Source: Pelobates cultripes (lineage: Eukaryota > Chordata > Amphibia > Anura > Pelobatidae). Taken from it: a stretch of 64,000 nt of DNA. The DNA lies in NCBI GenBank assembly GCA_933207985.1, contig OW240917.1, positions 96,849,960-96,913,959 of the forward strand. Reading direction: 5' to 3'. Below the pieces are notes generated by a model. It worked only from the letters and a program-made list of their open reading frames with translations. It was not told the DNA's origin and did not search any database. A program made the translations under genes and the position numbers. The first letter of the stretch is position 1, and each line of letters opens with the position of its first letter. Shown in pieces: positions 1-12,020 of the stretch.

Positions 1-1060
1 GGTCGTATCTCCCAGATATGATTTAAGTCTCATTACTGGTTTTTGTAAGTATTGATCTACGTATTCCGAGAGATTCAATGATAGAGAGCCAATACCTGAA
101 ATGATAGGTCTTCCTGGTGGATTGACAAACCTTTTGTGAATTTACGGGAGATGGTAGAATACCGCTAACCTTGGATGTTCACATCTTATGTAATCAAATT
201 TCCTTTTATTAAAGATACCTCTCGACTTGCCCTCCTCCAGAAGGGTAAATAATTATTTCTAATACTCATCACAAGGATTCTCTGGTAGAATTGTGTATGT
301 CTCCATATCACTCAGTAGCCTTTTGCTTTCTGTTACATAATCACAAAGATTCCTAACCACTACGCCACCCCCCTTGTCTGCTGGTCAAATTATTATTTTA
401 TCAGGTTCTTCAGGGCTGATCTCTCTTTTTTAGTTAGATTGTCTTTTACTTCAGGCTTTTTTTTTATGGACCTAAGGTCCTTCACCATTTTTTTCTCAAA
501 GAGCTTTATATAGTCATTCTTGGCTTGTTGTGGATAAAAAAATGTATCTTGGATGTAACAGTATGCTCATATGTTGTAGAGGAATCATTTGAGTTGAACG
601 TTTTCTCAGAGATAAACTTCTTGATGGTTAATTTTCTAACATATTTGTGTAGATCGATAAAGATGTTGAACTTGGAGTTGTTCGAGTTTGGGGCAAATTC
701 CAGTCCTTTCTGGAGCAGTCGCAGTTCTTCCTTTTCTAGAACCCGATCTGACAGATTCAAGACTCATATTGCTTCCATGTCCTTGGACTCTGGAGTCATT
801 TTGATGTCTCTTCTTGTTCTCTTCTTATTCTTTGGACTGGAGACAGATTTGGGTCTCTCCTCTCTTTCAATGCCCGTTTGGGGGAGAACAATCTCTCCCT
901 TCTTTGGCCTAAAAAAAACAAAAAAAAAACAGTCAGAATTGGGTGCTTTGGAATGGTGGTGCGAGGGATTGGATTGGCTGTTTCATTCCTTTGAATGGGA
1001 GTCACTTGACAGTTGTATTTTCCTTTGGATCTCCTTGGAGAGTGAGCTAGATGAGTCGTG
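1..1060 (-). pseudogene. Penelope-like element RT remnant, cut by left edge
   Basis: On the minus strand the translation reads in pieces through the conserved N-terminal half of a Penelope-like reverse transcriptase. An 'NLSDRVL..EELRLLQKGL' block lies near 690-760, a basic 'LTKKERSALKNL' block near 400-440, 'PADKGGGVVV' near 370-390, and 'GRPIISGIGSLS..LSEYVDQYL..SYLGDT' at about 5-115. This block order is typical of Penelope-like RTs. The frame is interrupted by stops and frameshifts (for example near 270, 155 and 395), so it is dead. The RT catalytic core and any GIY-YIG endonuclease would lie left of base 1. The long plus-strand frame at 525-1067 is its antisense shadow. Confidence 0.85.
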
Positions 1061-2790
1061 TGGATAGTAGCAGAAGTAGACAGACAAGTTGGACAGCAAC
1101 AATCAGAAACCTCATCTGATGAATTAAAGAAAAAGAAAAAAAATGTTGCCTAGCTGCTATTGCCAGTGTACTTATACAGACTTTGATCAAATGATTTAGA
1201 ATTATTTTACTGATTTGTGATTTTTTTTTTTTTATTTCCAATAAGAGATGCATTATTTGTGTTTTTGTGCCCCTGCTTCTGCTTTGCAAATTGCAAGCTG
1301 CTTCCCTCAGTATAGTGTGTGACAGTTTGTTGAACAAGTGAACCTTGCTTCTAGTGAGTATGGCATGTCTTTTTTTGAACTGTTTCTAGAAAAAATAAAA
1401 TAAAATGTGGTGGTTGTGATGCTGCTGGTTGTTATAATGTTTTAATTGCCTTTCATTGTAGTGGTTTGGTATTACCCTGCCTGGATGAGTTTTGCAGTGT
1501 GACTATGCCTGTGTTCGTTCCTACACTGAAGGACAGTCATTGATGCTTCAGACTGGATGTTTAGGAAAATTTGTTCTTCTCAGGTTAAAATAGGCAAGTG
1601 AAATGTTAATTGCCCAGTGCCCACTTACTTTTTCCTTTCACTTTTTCTAAAAATCCCCTGTTTAAATATTAAATAACTCCCCATTTAAATTAAAAAATTT
1701 TTTTTTTAAATTAAACACTTCATTAGAGTGATTTTGCCCTGCTTGGCTGAGTCTTGCAGTGTTGCCAGAGTCAGTTATGAGCCATCCACCCTCCCTCTGT
1801 GAGAATGGCAAAGCTTACTTACATACAGTCTGTAGCATCAGTGAAAGTTGTTCAATGTGGGGAAAATAAAGTGCCCTATCAGCTTCTTTTAATTTTAAAA
1901 CGAGGGATTTTTTTAGAAAAAAGGAAAGGAAAAAGCAAGTGTGCAGAAACAGAAAATGCAGCAGCAGGAATTAACTCCTTGTTTTTTTTCAATAAATGGG
2001 TAGAATGGGTGAGTTGATCATCCATTGCCCACTCACTCTTGTGTTTTGTTTTTCTCAAGGTGGAAGTGGTGAGTAGGTCATCAGTTGCTCAATTTTCCCA
2101 CAGTTGATTTCTGAGTGAGGATTTTAGTGGTCAATCATCTTCAAATTTCAGCCGCCACACCTAGCAATATTAGTATAGTTCTAAGCAGGGGAGGCTGCAT
2201 AAACTCCAACTCCCATCATGACAATAATTATTAATTCAACAGATGAGGTTCCAAATAATGTCAATAGCTGATCCTCAGGCAGATTTTTGCATCTATAATT
2301 CAATATTCACATTAATTTATATTCAGCAATGTATATCATATCTCCTTTTGCTGGTTGAAAGTCTGCCTGGGGTTTGTTTATCGCCGAAATTCTGCAGAAT
2401 ATTAATCAAATGTTTATTAGTTGAACGCATTTAAAATTTTGACAAAGAGCTTTAATGTATGATAATTTGGATGGTAATATTAATATGATTAATGAGTTCT
2501 TTTTGCTAGCGTAGCATTGTTTGTTGCATTTTATTAATTACTTTAATATTCCTAAACAGTTCACATGAAATGTAAAATTGGCCTGGGATTGATGCATTCA
2601 TCTGGTATAGAAATGTAGAAATCTACAGCTTGCTGAAAAAAGTAACCAATTAGGTCATCTTCTGTTTTAGTTTTGCTATATTTTGGAAAGATATAATAAA
2701 AACTATTCCTAGTCACTCAACTTTTAGTTTATATTTTTATTTATATTTTTATAATATATTTGTATTGCTGCTCAGAATACACAAAATCAT
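1061..2790. other. No gene seen; AT-rich unclassified DNA
   Basis: Only short chance frames occur here. Two segments, near 1470-1500 and 1733-1765, share a 'ttgccctgc-tggatgagt-ttgcagtgt' theme, which suggests an old internal duplication. I cannot assign a family. Confidence 0.5.
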
Positions 2791-4476
2791 TTAACCCCTT
2801 AAAACCGGAGGCGGTACTATTACGCCCTATTCTAAGCGGCTTTAAACGCCGCAGGACGTAATAGTACGCCCTCCAGTTTTTCTTACTTACCCGGTCGCCG
2901 GTTATCCCACGCCAGCAATTGCGGTTAGGGAGACTCGCCTGGGATCCCAGGGAGTCCACCGCAGTGGATCCTGCCTCCCCTGGCCCGCCCCCGGCCATGT
3001 GAGAGTGAGGTCCTTGCGAGGACCTCACAATTACATGGCCGGGTTAGCTGGGTGCTGCATTGTCAGCAGGGGGACTGCCTGTAATGACAGTTAGTCCCCC
3101 TGCTGGCTGGAAATCAAATAAAAGAAAGTTAAAATCAGTGTAAAAAAAAAATTAAAAAGATATACTTAGATCATATATATATACACACACACATATATAC
3201 ATACAATACGATTGGAGTTTTGCACTCCAGCTCTCCTCCAGATCTTGGCCCGGTGCTCAGCTGCACACAAATACAGTCTCCAAAATGAAAGCTACATATA
3301 TATTGATGTAATATTTTTACATAGTTAGGTATTTTAATTAATTACAATTAGCGGGACCTGCCTGACAACCCATGCCGAAAGTATAGGGAATTTAATTTGC
3401 TAGCACTATATTTAACCCTATAACTTTCCAAGACACCATAAAACCTGTACATGGGGGGGTACTGTTTTACTCGGGAGAATTTGCTGAACACAAATATTAG
3501 TGTTTCAAAATAGTAAAATGTATTACAACGATGATATTGCAGTAAAAGTGACTTTTTTTGCATTTTTCACACACAAACAGCACTTACACGGACGATATTA
3601 TTGCTGTGATACTTTTTACTGTTTTGAAACACAAATATTTGTGTTCAGCGAAGTCTCCCAAGTACAACAGTACCCCTCATGTACAGGTTTTATGGTGTTT
3701 TCAAAAGTTTCAGCGTCAAATATAAGGCTTGTGTTTCAGTTTTTTCACATTAAAATTCGCCAGATTGGTTATGTTGCCTTTGAGACCCTATGGTAGCCCA
3801 AGAATATGTCCAATCTTTTTTAGTAACCACTTAGTCAAAAACACTGGCCAAAATTGGCGTTTTTTTGCATTTTTCACACACAAATATTAACGCTAACTTT
3901 GGCCAGTGTTTGTGACCAAATGGCTACTAAAAAAGACTGGACATACCCCATTTGCAATACCTTGGGTTGTCTACTATTGCAAATGGTATGCCATTATGTG
4001 TGTAAATTTCATTCCTGGGCTACTATACAGTCTCAAAGGCAACGTAACCAATCTGGCGAATTTCAATTTCAAATGTAATGTGCTATATTTGACCCTGTAA
4101 CTTCCCAAAACGCCATAAAACCTGTACATAGGGGGTACTGTTTTACACGTGAGACTTTGCTGAATACAAATATGTGTATTTTATTACAGTAAAAGCAAAC
4201 AGTCTTATGACAGTGACAGTTAAAATGTCATGTAGAACTAAAAAAACAACATTTCTTATTTTCTCCCATTTTTTTTATATTAAATTATGTTTCATAGCTA
4301 AATATTTGATATTAAATGAAAGCCCTGTTTCCCCTAAATAAACTGATATATAATAAAGGGTGGGTGCACTTAATATGAAAGAGGTGACTTACTGTTGGAC
4401 AGACTTGTAGCGCAAATGCCAGGTTTTGTTTACATTTTGTTTACGTGTACATTTGGCTCAAACCTTAAGGGGTTAA
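2791..4476. mobile_element. TTAA-flanked foldback DNA transposon, copy 1, complete
   Basis: The element begins TTAACCCCTTAA (2791) and ends CCTTAAGGGGTTAA (4476), so terminal inverted repeats are bounded by TTAA target duplications. This signature fits non-autonomous piggyBac or Kolobok-class elements, and I cannot separate the two from the ends alone. Inside are consecutive strong hairpins: a GC-rich one at about 2807-2875 ('gcgtaatagtacgccctcc' arms), one at about 3500-3640 with arms around 'gcatttttcacacacaaa', and one at about 3800-3950 with 'ccaatc/gactgg' arms. The motif 'cataaaacctgtacat' recurs near 3437, 3680 and 4115. No transposase frame is present. A second copy lies at 24261-28202. 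Confidence 0.8.
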
Positions 4477-4520
4477 TTGGGACACTGCATTCTCTAATTG
4501 GAAGAGGAAAGATTATGCTT

Positions 4521-4600
4521 TTAACCCCTTAAGGACCAAACTTCTGGAATAAAAGGGAATCATGACATGTCACACATGTCATGTGTCCTTAAGGGGTTAA
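4521..4600. mobile_element. 80-bp TTAA MITE
   Basis: TTAACCCCTTAAGGACC at the left and GTCCTTAAGGGGTTAA at the right form perfect inverted ends with TTAA at both borders. The interior is also palindromic (CATGACATGT/ACATGTCATG). The ends match those of the 1.7-kb neighbour at 2791-4476, so both probably use the same transposase. Confidence 0.85.
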
Positions 4601-5055
4601 AATAAATCTTTGTTATTTTTTTGAGCATGTGTAGTTTATTGGATTTTCTAGACTGTACAATAGGCACTATTACATTGATGGGTATATGAAAATGCAAAAA
4701 AGGAAAATGGAAAACGTACAAAAACAATGTCTGAACAATGTTTAAATTACATTGACATATCTCTTAGCTGAAAACGTAACAATATAGAGTTTCTCATATC
4801 CGTGAATAATGCTATAAACAATGCAGCTCGCAAGCAATCTACCATTGAACCCCACAAACAAAAACCTTTTTTACACTTTACCCTTTTCCTTTCCACCAGA
4901 AGTGCAATAGCTTCTTATCAACAGACCATTTTCCCCCTCTCGCTCTACCAACTCTAAACTCAAGTTTCTTATCAAAATTTAAAATACAATAATGTTGATC
5001 AAGCTTGGTTAAGCCTTGTAAGGCAGTTATGGAAATGAACCACTCTTGGTCTGAA
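4601..5055. other. No feature recognised
   Basis: AT-rich sequence without a reading frame, a tandem repeat or terminal motifs that I can name. Confidence 0.5.
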
Positions 5056-5560
5056 TGTCACAACACTCCTTAGTTAATATGCCCTCGTGCAGTACTCACA
5101 ATCACCACTGTTTCTGTTTGGCACTGTTTCTCATTTATTTTCGTTAAGCACTACACCTGGCCCTTGTTTTCACCTATATATCCTGGTTTCTCCCCTCACT
5201 CCCTGTCAGATCATTATCCTTTATCTTGTGTTGCTGTTTCCTGGTTCCTGTTCCCCGTGATTCTGACTCCTTGCTCCTGTGTCTTGTATCCTGATCCTGT
5301 GTTCCTGTTCCGATGTCCTTATGGTCCTGCGTTCTTGTCTCTGCCTGGTCCTGTGTCCTGTGCCTCCCGTTCCAGTGTTCGCGCCCATACTTAATTTCCA
5401 GTGATTCTGACTTTGCTGCCTTACTTACGTGTGACCTGCTTTGGGCTTTGCTCCTTGGTGTTTTTAATTTAGTGCTTGGTGGCTTAGGATCTGTGCCCCA
5501 CTTATATTCTGTGGTGGCTGCACGATCCTGCCTAAGGACTATCAAGTGTACTCTGCCTGC
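5056..5560. repeat. Dispersed repeat, copy A (pyrimidine-rich, LTR-like start)
   Basis: About 500 bp closely match 34912-35400, starting TGTCAC(A/G)ACACTCCTTAG and ending near 'ggctgcac.atcctgcc'. The strand is rich in repeated 'cctgttcc/gtcctgtg' phrases. The TGTCA start suggests an LTR, but I could not find a matching TGACA end or a target duplication in either copy, so the class is unresolved. Reading frames inside are low-complexity. Confidence 0.7.
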
Positions 5561-6949
5561 TCTATTTGTAAATATATATATCTTTCATGGACCTTCTGAG
5601 GACTTCCTATATAAAAAGAAAGGAAATCAGTGGGACTAGAAACATTTGCTGAGTTTACACTTTTCAATTGTAGATACTGGAAAATATATGCTGACGGCAG
5701 CTTGTTTGTCATAATTCTGGGAAGGGAAGAACACTACTACACAACTCTGTGATACAGGAAATAACAAAATGTAATAATTTTAAAATATAAAGCCAAGGAA
5801 ACTAGGGTTGTAAGACCAATAAAGGAGCCTTAAAGTGGTATTTGTAATGGATAGCAATTGTTCCCTGGAATAGATCCTATATGTGTAGGGTAAGGGCCAT
5901 GGTGGAGAATACTGTAGGTCTCTGTAAACACAGAGACCTAGTAGTTCAAAGTATATCTACTAGCATCCCACCAAGAACCTGACCACTCTCTGTGTTGATC
6001 CACTAAAATGTGCCCTTGGGTATATGAAGTTTAGTAGCTGACTCAGGATGGATGTTCTATAATTTAGTAAAATATTGGGAAGATCCACTCCTCTTTTATA
6101 AGGTTGTCATTGTAAGAGGGCTAGTGGTAGTTTAGGATTGAGCTTACCTCTGATAAAAGAACTAAACAATATTTGTTTCCAATTCATCTATTGAAATTAC
6201 CTTTTGAAAATTGATACAGATATCGTTGTAATTGTCACCATGTTAATAGTGTTAATTTTGCATAGTCATGTTAATTTCACCATTTTTCAATTCTGGTAGC
6301 AGTGGGATATAATTGTGTTTAATGATTCATAGATAAGTAATGCTAATAAATTGTCTAGATGGGAAAGAAGATTTTATTTGTATTATCTGACCCAATTGTA
6401 AATACATTTGGAATAGTCATTGTGAATAATACTAGTTAAAATTGGAGATGGTCTGTTGACAATGATTTTTGCATACAATTCAATATTATTGTTTTACAAT
6501 GAGATGGGCTGAACATTCAGGCAATGGATAGATGATTTCCCGGGCTTAGGTATTTGTGTTCTAAAAGCATCTCTTGGGGCAAAACTTCTTAAGTGTAATA
6601 GTGGTTTAAAAGGTTAGTGAGATGTGAGGAGAAAATTTATATTTGGTAGCATTTGTTTGTGAACCCATTGGGAATTATGTGTAGGTAATTTTTGAAAGAA
6701 TGTGAAATTTCAAATTGGTCAAATGGTTGGCAAAGGTGGTCATTTACCTCTGGCAGCAAGGCTAGGAGGTTAATGGAAGTTAGGAAATTCTATATGGAAC
6801 CTAAGGATTTTTGCATGAGTTTTTAGATTGTCCGAGTGCTATCATATTTAGTGAATTCCTCTACAATATTCCAGGAATTTAGGATTTTGCTATGGTATTT
6901 AGATTGGAGAAAAGCAATTTTTGGTGCACCAGTATGTGACTTAAGCTGA
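5561..6949. other. No gene seen
   Basis: AT-rich sequence with no frame above noise and no recognisable transposon domain or terminus. Confidence 0.5.
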
Positions 6950-7715
6950 GATGCTGAAAGTAATCCAGGCACTCCATAGTTTCCAATACATCAGCAATTT
7001 ATTTAGCCCACGATCCAAAAAACAATGTTTTGACCCTAAGGTCTTTGTCAAGCTATCAAACACATAAACAGCAAGCAATATATAGGTGTACAAATAATTA
7101 ACAAGTGACCAAACATGTGATTTAACAAGATTAGCTAATTAGTTAATTAATTATAACTCATTAACCATCAGAACATATCCAATTATTATCCAACTATCAG
7201 GGGTGTCAGCTGTCTGCAGGGCATCTATGCAATACATAACCCAATTATTAGGAGCATTAGTCAATGTAATGGCACCCCCGGAAAATTAAGCGTTTCAACA
7301 TGGGGCCATAGTCTAAAGGCAGCAGGCGGGCAACCAGGCTCCTCCAATGCACAGTGGCAAGATTGGTCTCGTCACAGTCAATTAAATAAAATAAAATTTA
7401 ATTAGGTAAATAGATTCAAACGAGCCGAAATAAACTAATTTAAACTTACATTTCTGGATTGGTCATATGACTGTACCCATGTGATCACGCTTAGCGTATG
7501 AACTCACATTTCCGGATTGATCACATGTCTGTATCCATGTGATCGCTTGGTGTGTTATGTCAATATGCTTGGATTGTAAGGAGGGGGCGCATACATAGTG
7601 ACGCCATGCTTATTCAACCAATAGAATCCACATATCCATGACTCTGGTTACTAGGTCTCTCGCGGATGCGCAAATGATACTTTTACTAACATTGTCATCT
7701 GTGCTTCTATTTATG
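6950..7715 (-). mobile_element. Penelope-like terminal region with degenerate hammerhead-like core
   Basis: On the minus strand, 7053-7024 reads CTTGACAAAGACC, a short loop, GGGTCAAAAC: a stem-II-like hairpin followed by a GAAAC-like box. This arrangement recurs throughout the window next to Penelope-type sequence. Upstream on that strand is a GC-richer block with an imperfect tandem duplication of about 57 bp (7446-7496 and 7503-7548, both containing 'ggatt..tca.atg.ctgta.ccatgtgatc'). No coding part is retained. Confidence 0.5.
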
Positions 7716-8262
7716 TTAAGTGTAATCTAACATGTAGAAGAGGTCTACACAAAAGTGTGTAGACCTGTCATGTCACCACTCACTTTTTATTTTGAGGCAG
7801 TTTCAGCACGGAAAACTGATGTGACAGCAAAGCAGAGAGATAAACTGACAGTCCTTGAAAATAGAAGTTTAGGTGATGTGTCCAGGGTTAGTCCATAAGC
7901 AAAGTCCTTTATCCAGTCCAAGGTTGTTCAATAGGAGATCAAGCAGTATTGAAGGAAATTCCAAAAGCAGAGTCAAGGCCAGTCCGAATTAGTTAACCAG
8001 GTAATCCAAGTTATAGTTGTATGAAGAGGAGATTCAGAAGGGATCCGGTGATGGAACACACGGTCTCTCTAAGAGTCATCCAAAGGATTAGGAAGAAAGT
8101 TCATACAATCAATCAGATGAACACATTAATTGTGCACTGAAGTGTTGGAGATTGGAGTTTAAATAGCCAAAGGGGTGTGTACTTCCATGCTGTCTTAAAG
8201 AGTCAGTAATAAATGAATAAAATTCCTGACAAGACCTCTTCTACATGTTAGATCACATTTAC
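7713..8262. repeat. Hairpin interrupted by a solo LTR
   Basis: Arms 7716-7747 ('atctaacatgtagaagaggt') and 8232-8260 ('acctcttctacatgttagat') are near-perfect inverted repeats. Removing the LTR at 7766-8231 plus one AGACC duplicate restores a continuous hairpin with a small loop. Confidence 0.85.
7766..8231. mobile_element. Solo LTR with AGACC target duplication
   Basis: The 466-bp unit begins TGTCATGTCACC and ends TTCCTGACA, giving perfect TGTCA/TGACA ends. It is bounded by a 5-bp direct repeat, AGACC, at 7761-7765 and 8232-8236. These are the marks of integrase-mediated LTR insertion followed by LTR-LTR recombination. No internal retroviral-type coding remains. I cannot tell Gypsy from other LTR families, nor the orientation, from the LTR alone. 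Confidence 0.9.
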
Positions 8263-8654
8263 CAGAGCAGAACTTGCTCTAGTGTATATAGCGTTGGTGG
8301 TATAATTCCTACCCAGGAATATGGTGATACCAGGAAGTGTAGAATGGAAAAATAAAAAAGTGTAAGTATAAATAAAAAATGCACTATTTATTTTACCAAA
8401 CAAAGAAAAAAACGATAAGTACAATAAAAGTAAGCTTCAGGAGTCCACTTAACGCATTTCGCCTCTTCAAAGGCTTCTTCAGAAGCTTACTTTTATTGTT
8501 CTTATCGTTTTTTTAGTAGATAGTGTATTTTATATTTATACTTACACTTATTTATTTTTCCATACTACACTTCCTGGTATCACCATATTCCTGGGTGAGG
8601 GTTATACCACCAACGCTATATACACCAGAGCAAGTTCTGCTCTGGTAAATGTGA
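8253..8654. repeat. Large palindrome with hammerhead-like core at its centre
   Basis: Left arm 8253-8438 and right arm about 8481-8654 are inverted copies of each other for about 180 bp with a few percent mismatch plus a short deletion. Both include 'caccaacgctatata' and 'cttcctggtatcaccat' in opposite orientation. The loop holds, on the minus strand (8482-8456), CTGAAGA, a GCCT/AGGC stem and GAAAT, which fits the hammerhead CUGANGA-stem-GAAA plan with one extra base before the stem. Confidence 0.85.
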
Positions 8655-10199
8655 GCACGATATTCTATTTATTCTATTTATATTTAAGAATACTTATTTC
8701 ACCATTGGAGCATATTCTCCGTATTTACTCCTATACATGTACTGCACACATTTGGACATCCATACCAGCATATATTCTTAGACGGGGATTGTTCTGTCCA
8801 GGCGCTGAAACAGCTGAGAACACATAAAGCAAGGGTAGAACAGCGATACAATAGATGAATAAGAGGGGGCTGCACACCTGAATAGGAAGGTAACACTCAA
8901 AACCTTCAAGGATAAATCGAACAAAGTATACAGGTAGTGCCAAAATAAATACAGTATTGTGGTAAGTAAGCAAAAAGGTACCAAGTAGTAAAAGATAAAA
9001 ATGTCCTTTTGAGCTTATAAATGTCTTCAAATGTTGAATAAGATGTCTCCGGAGTGGTATCACACATCAATGGCATATGCAAAAGAGAGAATAGGAGACC
9101 AATAGTGCAGTATTGTCTATGGACTATAGACAACGTAGAACTAAAAATTGCCAACTCACATTTTTTAGAGTTATAACCAGCTCTCAGTAAAACAGCTTAC
9201 GGTGGTATTTCAACTCCCCACTTGTAGGTTATCCCTCAAACGGTAGCTGTAGTGTAGTTTACATGCAATTAAAAAAAAAAAGAAGGCCCATAGTGCTCTC
9301 CATATTTGCAAATAAGTAGTAGTAAGATGAAATGTACTTACAATTTTGGGAGCAGACAAACTGCTCTATGGTAACAGCGTGGGTGGAACAATCCCCACCT
9401 AGGATACTTTTGATGATGGACCTGATGTGTATGGAAAATAGGTTGCGCCAGGTACAAATAAAATAAAATAAAAAAATAAATAAAGTATAGAAAGACTGCC
9501 GCAAAGCAAATAGGTAGTCTAAAAATCTTACTATTATTTAAACAAATATTAATAAAATCACAACAAGTTTCGCCCTATTACGTTTCTTCAAGTGAGAGCT
9601 GAAACAGCTGAGCTCTGAAATAGCTCAAGCAAATGTGAATGTAATCACCATAGATCACATGTCACTTATTGATTGTACCTACTGTATTGCACCATTATTG
9701 TCTCTTTAGTCTTTTTAAGGTCCTAAGTGTATATAACTCATATATATCTGTGCACATATACAGTTTTATACATACTCTTTGGGTGCAGTTTCTTCCTTTC
9801 TCTTATGTTTCATTATTCACAAGGCTGAGAATCCTTGTTTTAGTTACTGCAGCCCGCTCTTACTTTGTATTAGTTTGTGGTGAGTGACTATCATTTTTTC
9901 TTTTGTTATTCTGATTACATTGCATGATTGATTTAGTTTTGACATATCCACTTTTATTAAAACCTTTATTTGGTACCAGAATTGTTGATTTAGATATTTT
10001 ATCTATATATCACTGTTTTATTTTCTATTTCCACTGTGTCTTTTCTTTTACTCAACCCCTTGAATAGTTAAGTCTATACATATCCTTTGTTTTATTGCCT
10101 CATTTGGGTTTTTACCTTCACAGTTCTTGCTCTTCTGTCTAGATTCCCACCAAGCCATTTTGTATGCCACAGTTCTGCTGCAGTTCCCACTTCTAGTGA
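8655..10199. repeat. Unclassified dispersed repeat with Penelope-type end fragment
   Basis: On the minus strand, 9592-9567 reads CTTGAAGAAACGTAATAGGGCGAAAC, a degenerate hammerhead-like box. The rest is AT-rich with only short chance frames. The right part (about 9660-10199) may be the 5' untranslated region of the adjacent DIRS element, but no terminal repeat was found to prove it. Confidence 0.4.
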
Positions 10200-12020
10200 T
10201 GCTTTAAGCGGCCTTCTCTCTTTTCCTCCCACTGAGCATCGTGGCTGCGGACTCCATTTACGATGATTAGTGATTTTGCTCCCTTTTTACCAGCCTTTCC
10301 CGCCTCCGAAGCTCACCCTCCTGCACACCAACTCTCTGATTAAGAGGATTCCCACCTTTCAGATCAAGACGGTGTGCCATGGAAACGACCCTGCAAAGGG
10401 GATAGCGCTACTGCAGACAAGGACAAAGCTCCTGCAAAATCATTAAAAGTATCCTTGCCACTCACTATGCAGGATACCCTGGATCCTCTAGAGAGTTCTA
10501 TTTCTTGACTAGCTGGTCATATGATGACAGACTATGATGCTAACTACTCTGATGAGGATCCCCCGGCGAATGTGCCCAAGGATTCCTCAACATCAGAGTT
10601 TGCTAAAGAGACCTTTATCACAACACATGCCAATGATACAAGATTGGGTAGTTCCCAGCCTAAAGAGCCTTCTTTAGACATCCTCCTGGATGCTTCAGCC
10701 TCCCACTCTTTGATCCAAGAATAATCCGGCATCCATGGTCTGCTGAATGGGTCCCTCCTGATAACATTGCCAGTTTCTGTAAAATGTGACTACACAAGCC
10801 CTTAGAGATGGAAATTAGAGCTAAATTGAGACAATTTCTACTGTAAGCCAAAAAGCGGCACTTTATAAAACAGATGCAAAATTAGTTGATTTGAGTTCCA
10901 AAGAATTGGGACCAGAAGCCAATGGCTTATTATTTGGTGACAGTTTTATGCAAGATTCATCTAAGCAGTCCTCATTACGCAGGGTCTTTCACTCCCAAAC
11001 CCATCATTTTTCAGGGAGAGCTGGTCGGTATAGGGGCGGAGCCACCAGCAGAGCAGCCTTCACAGGATACTGGCTTTGCCCCACAGATTATTGGGCTTCA
11101 GAACCCACTCAACCCTATCATCACCAGTTCTTCAACAACAGAGGATCTTTTCGAAGACGTGTCTTTGCCTCCCTACACAGACGCACTGCTTCAGTTGATA
11201 GACCTTACTTATTTAAAAAATGTGCCAAACGCAGGTCGATTAACACTTTTTTTCCAACAGTGGACACTACTTTCTCAGGAACAATGGATCCTTCATACAG
11301 TTAGGGGATTCAAGACAGACTTCCTCACTCACTCCATACAATACGTTTCTCCGACACCTCTATGGATATCAGAGGCAGACAGACTAACCTTAAATTCATA
11401 GTTAAACAAACTCATGGAGAAATGGGCAATCGAACAATTGCCTTTCCCTTGTACCTTCCTCAGCAACATTTTCCTTTGCGATAGAAGACTGGAGACCACC
11501 AGCCAATTATCAACCTAAAAATTCTGAATCAATTTGTCAAGTACCGTCATTTCAAGATGGAAGGCAACTATCTTCTCAGGGACCTGCTTTGCATGTGAGA
11601 CTGGTTCCGGGTTCAATCTCAAAGATGCATACCTCACAGTCCCAATCACCCCAAGCCATTGTGCTTTCCTTCAATTCCTATGGTAAGACAAAATTTGGCA
11701 GTTCATCTACCTTCGGTCTTTGCTCCGCACCTTGGTGTTCCACCAAATTGATGAAACCAGTCATGGCACTACTCCATTCTCAAGGAGTTAGTTCCATTAT
11801 ATATATGGACGATATTCTAATCATGGCTCAAGATCCACACCTGCTCCGCAGTCACACATACATGACCCCTGCCTTACTTCAAAAGTTTGGGTTTGTCATA
11901 AATCTCCAGAAATCAGATCTAGAACCTTCTCAGGTAGTTCAGTTTCTGGGATTTCAAATAGATTATGTACAGGCAATACTACAATTGCCTTACCCCAAAA
12001 TAAATAACATAAAATCGATT
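10200..12020 (+). pseudogene. DIRS retrotransposon gag-like and RT remnant
   Basis: Plus-strand frames carry typical frog DIRS landmarks in order. The gag-like part has 'SPLEMEIRAKLR' (about 10794-10830) and 'EANGLLFGDSFMQD' (about 10915-10956), with an internal deletion between them. The RT follows: 'FKMEG..LLRDL' near 11550, 'LKDAYLTVPI' near 11620, 'LCSAPW.STKLMKPVMALL', then the catalytic box YMDD at 11802-11813, and 'VVQFLGFQID' near 11935. Stops and frame changes separate the blocks. RNase H and the tyrosine recombinase are absent because the element breaks at about 12020, where Tc1 sequence begins. Confidence 0.85.

Noticed and set aside
525..1067. 180-codon plus-strand frame
   Set aside because: Antisense of the Penelope-like RT block; the minus strand carries the recognisable motifs.
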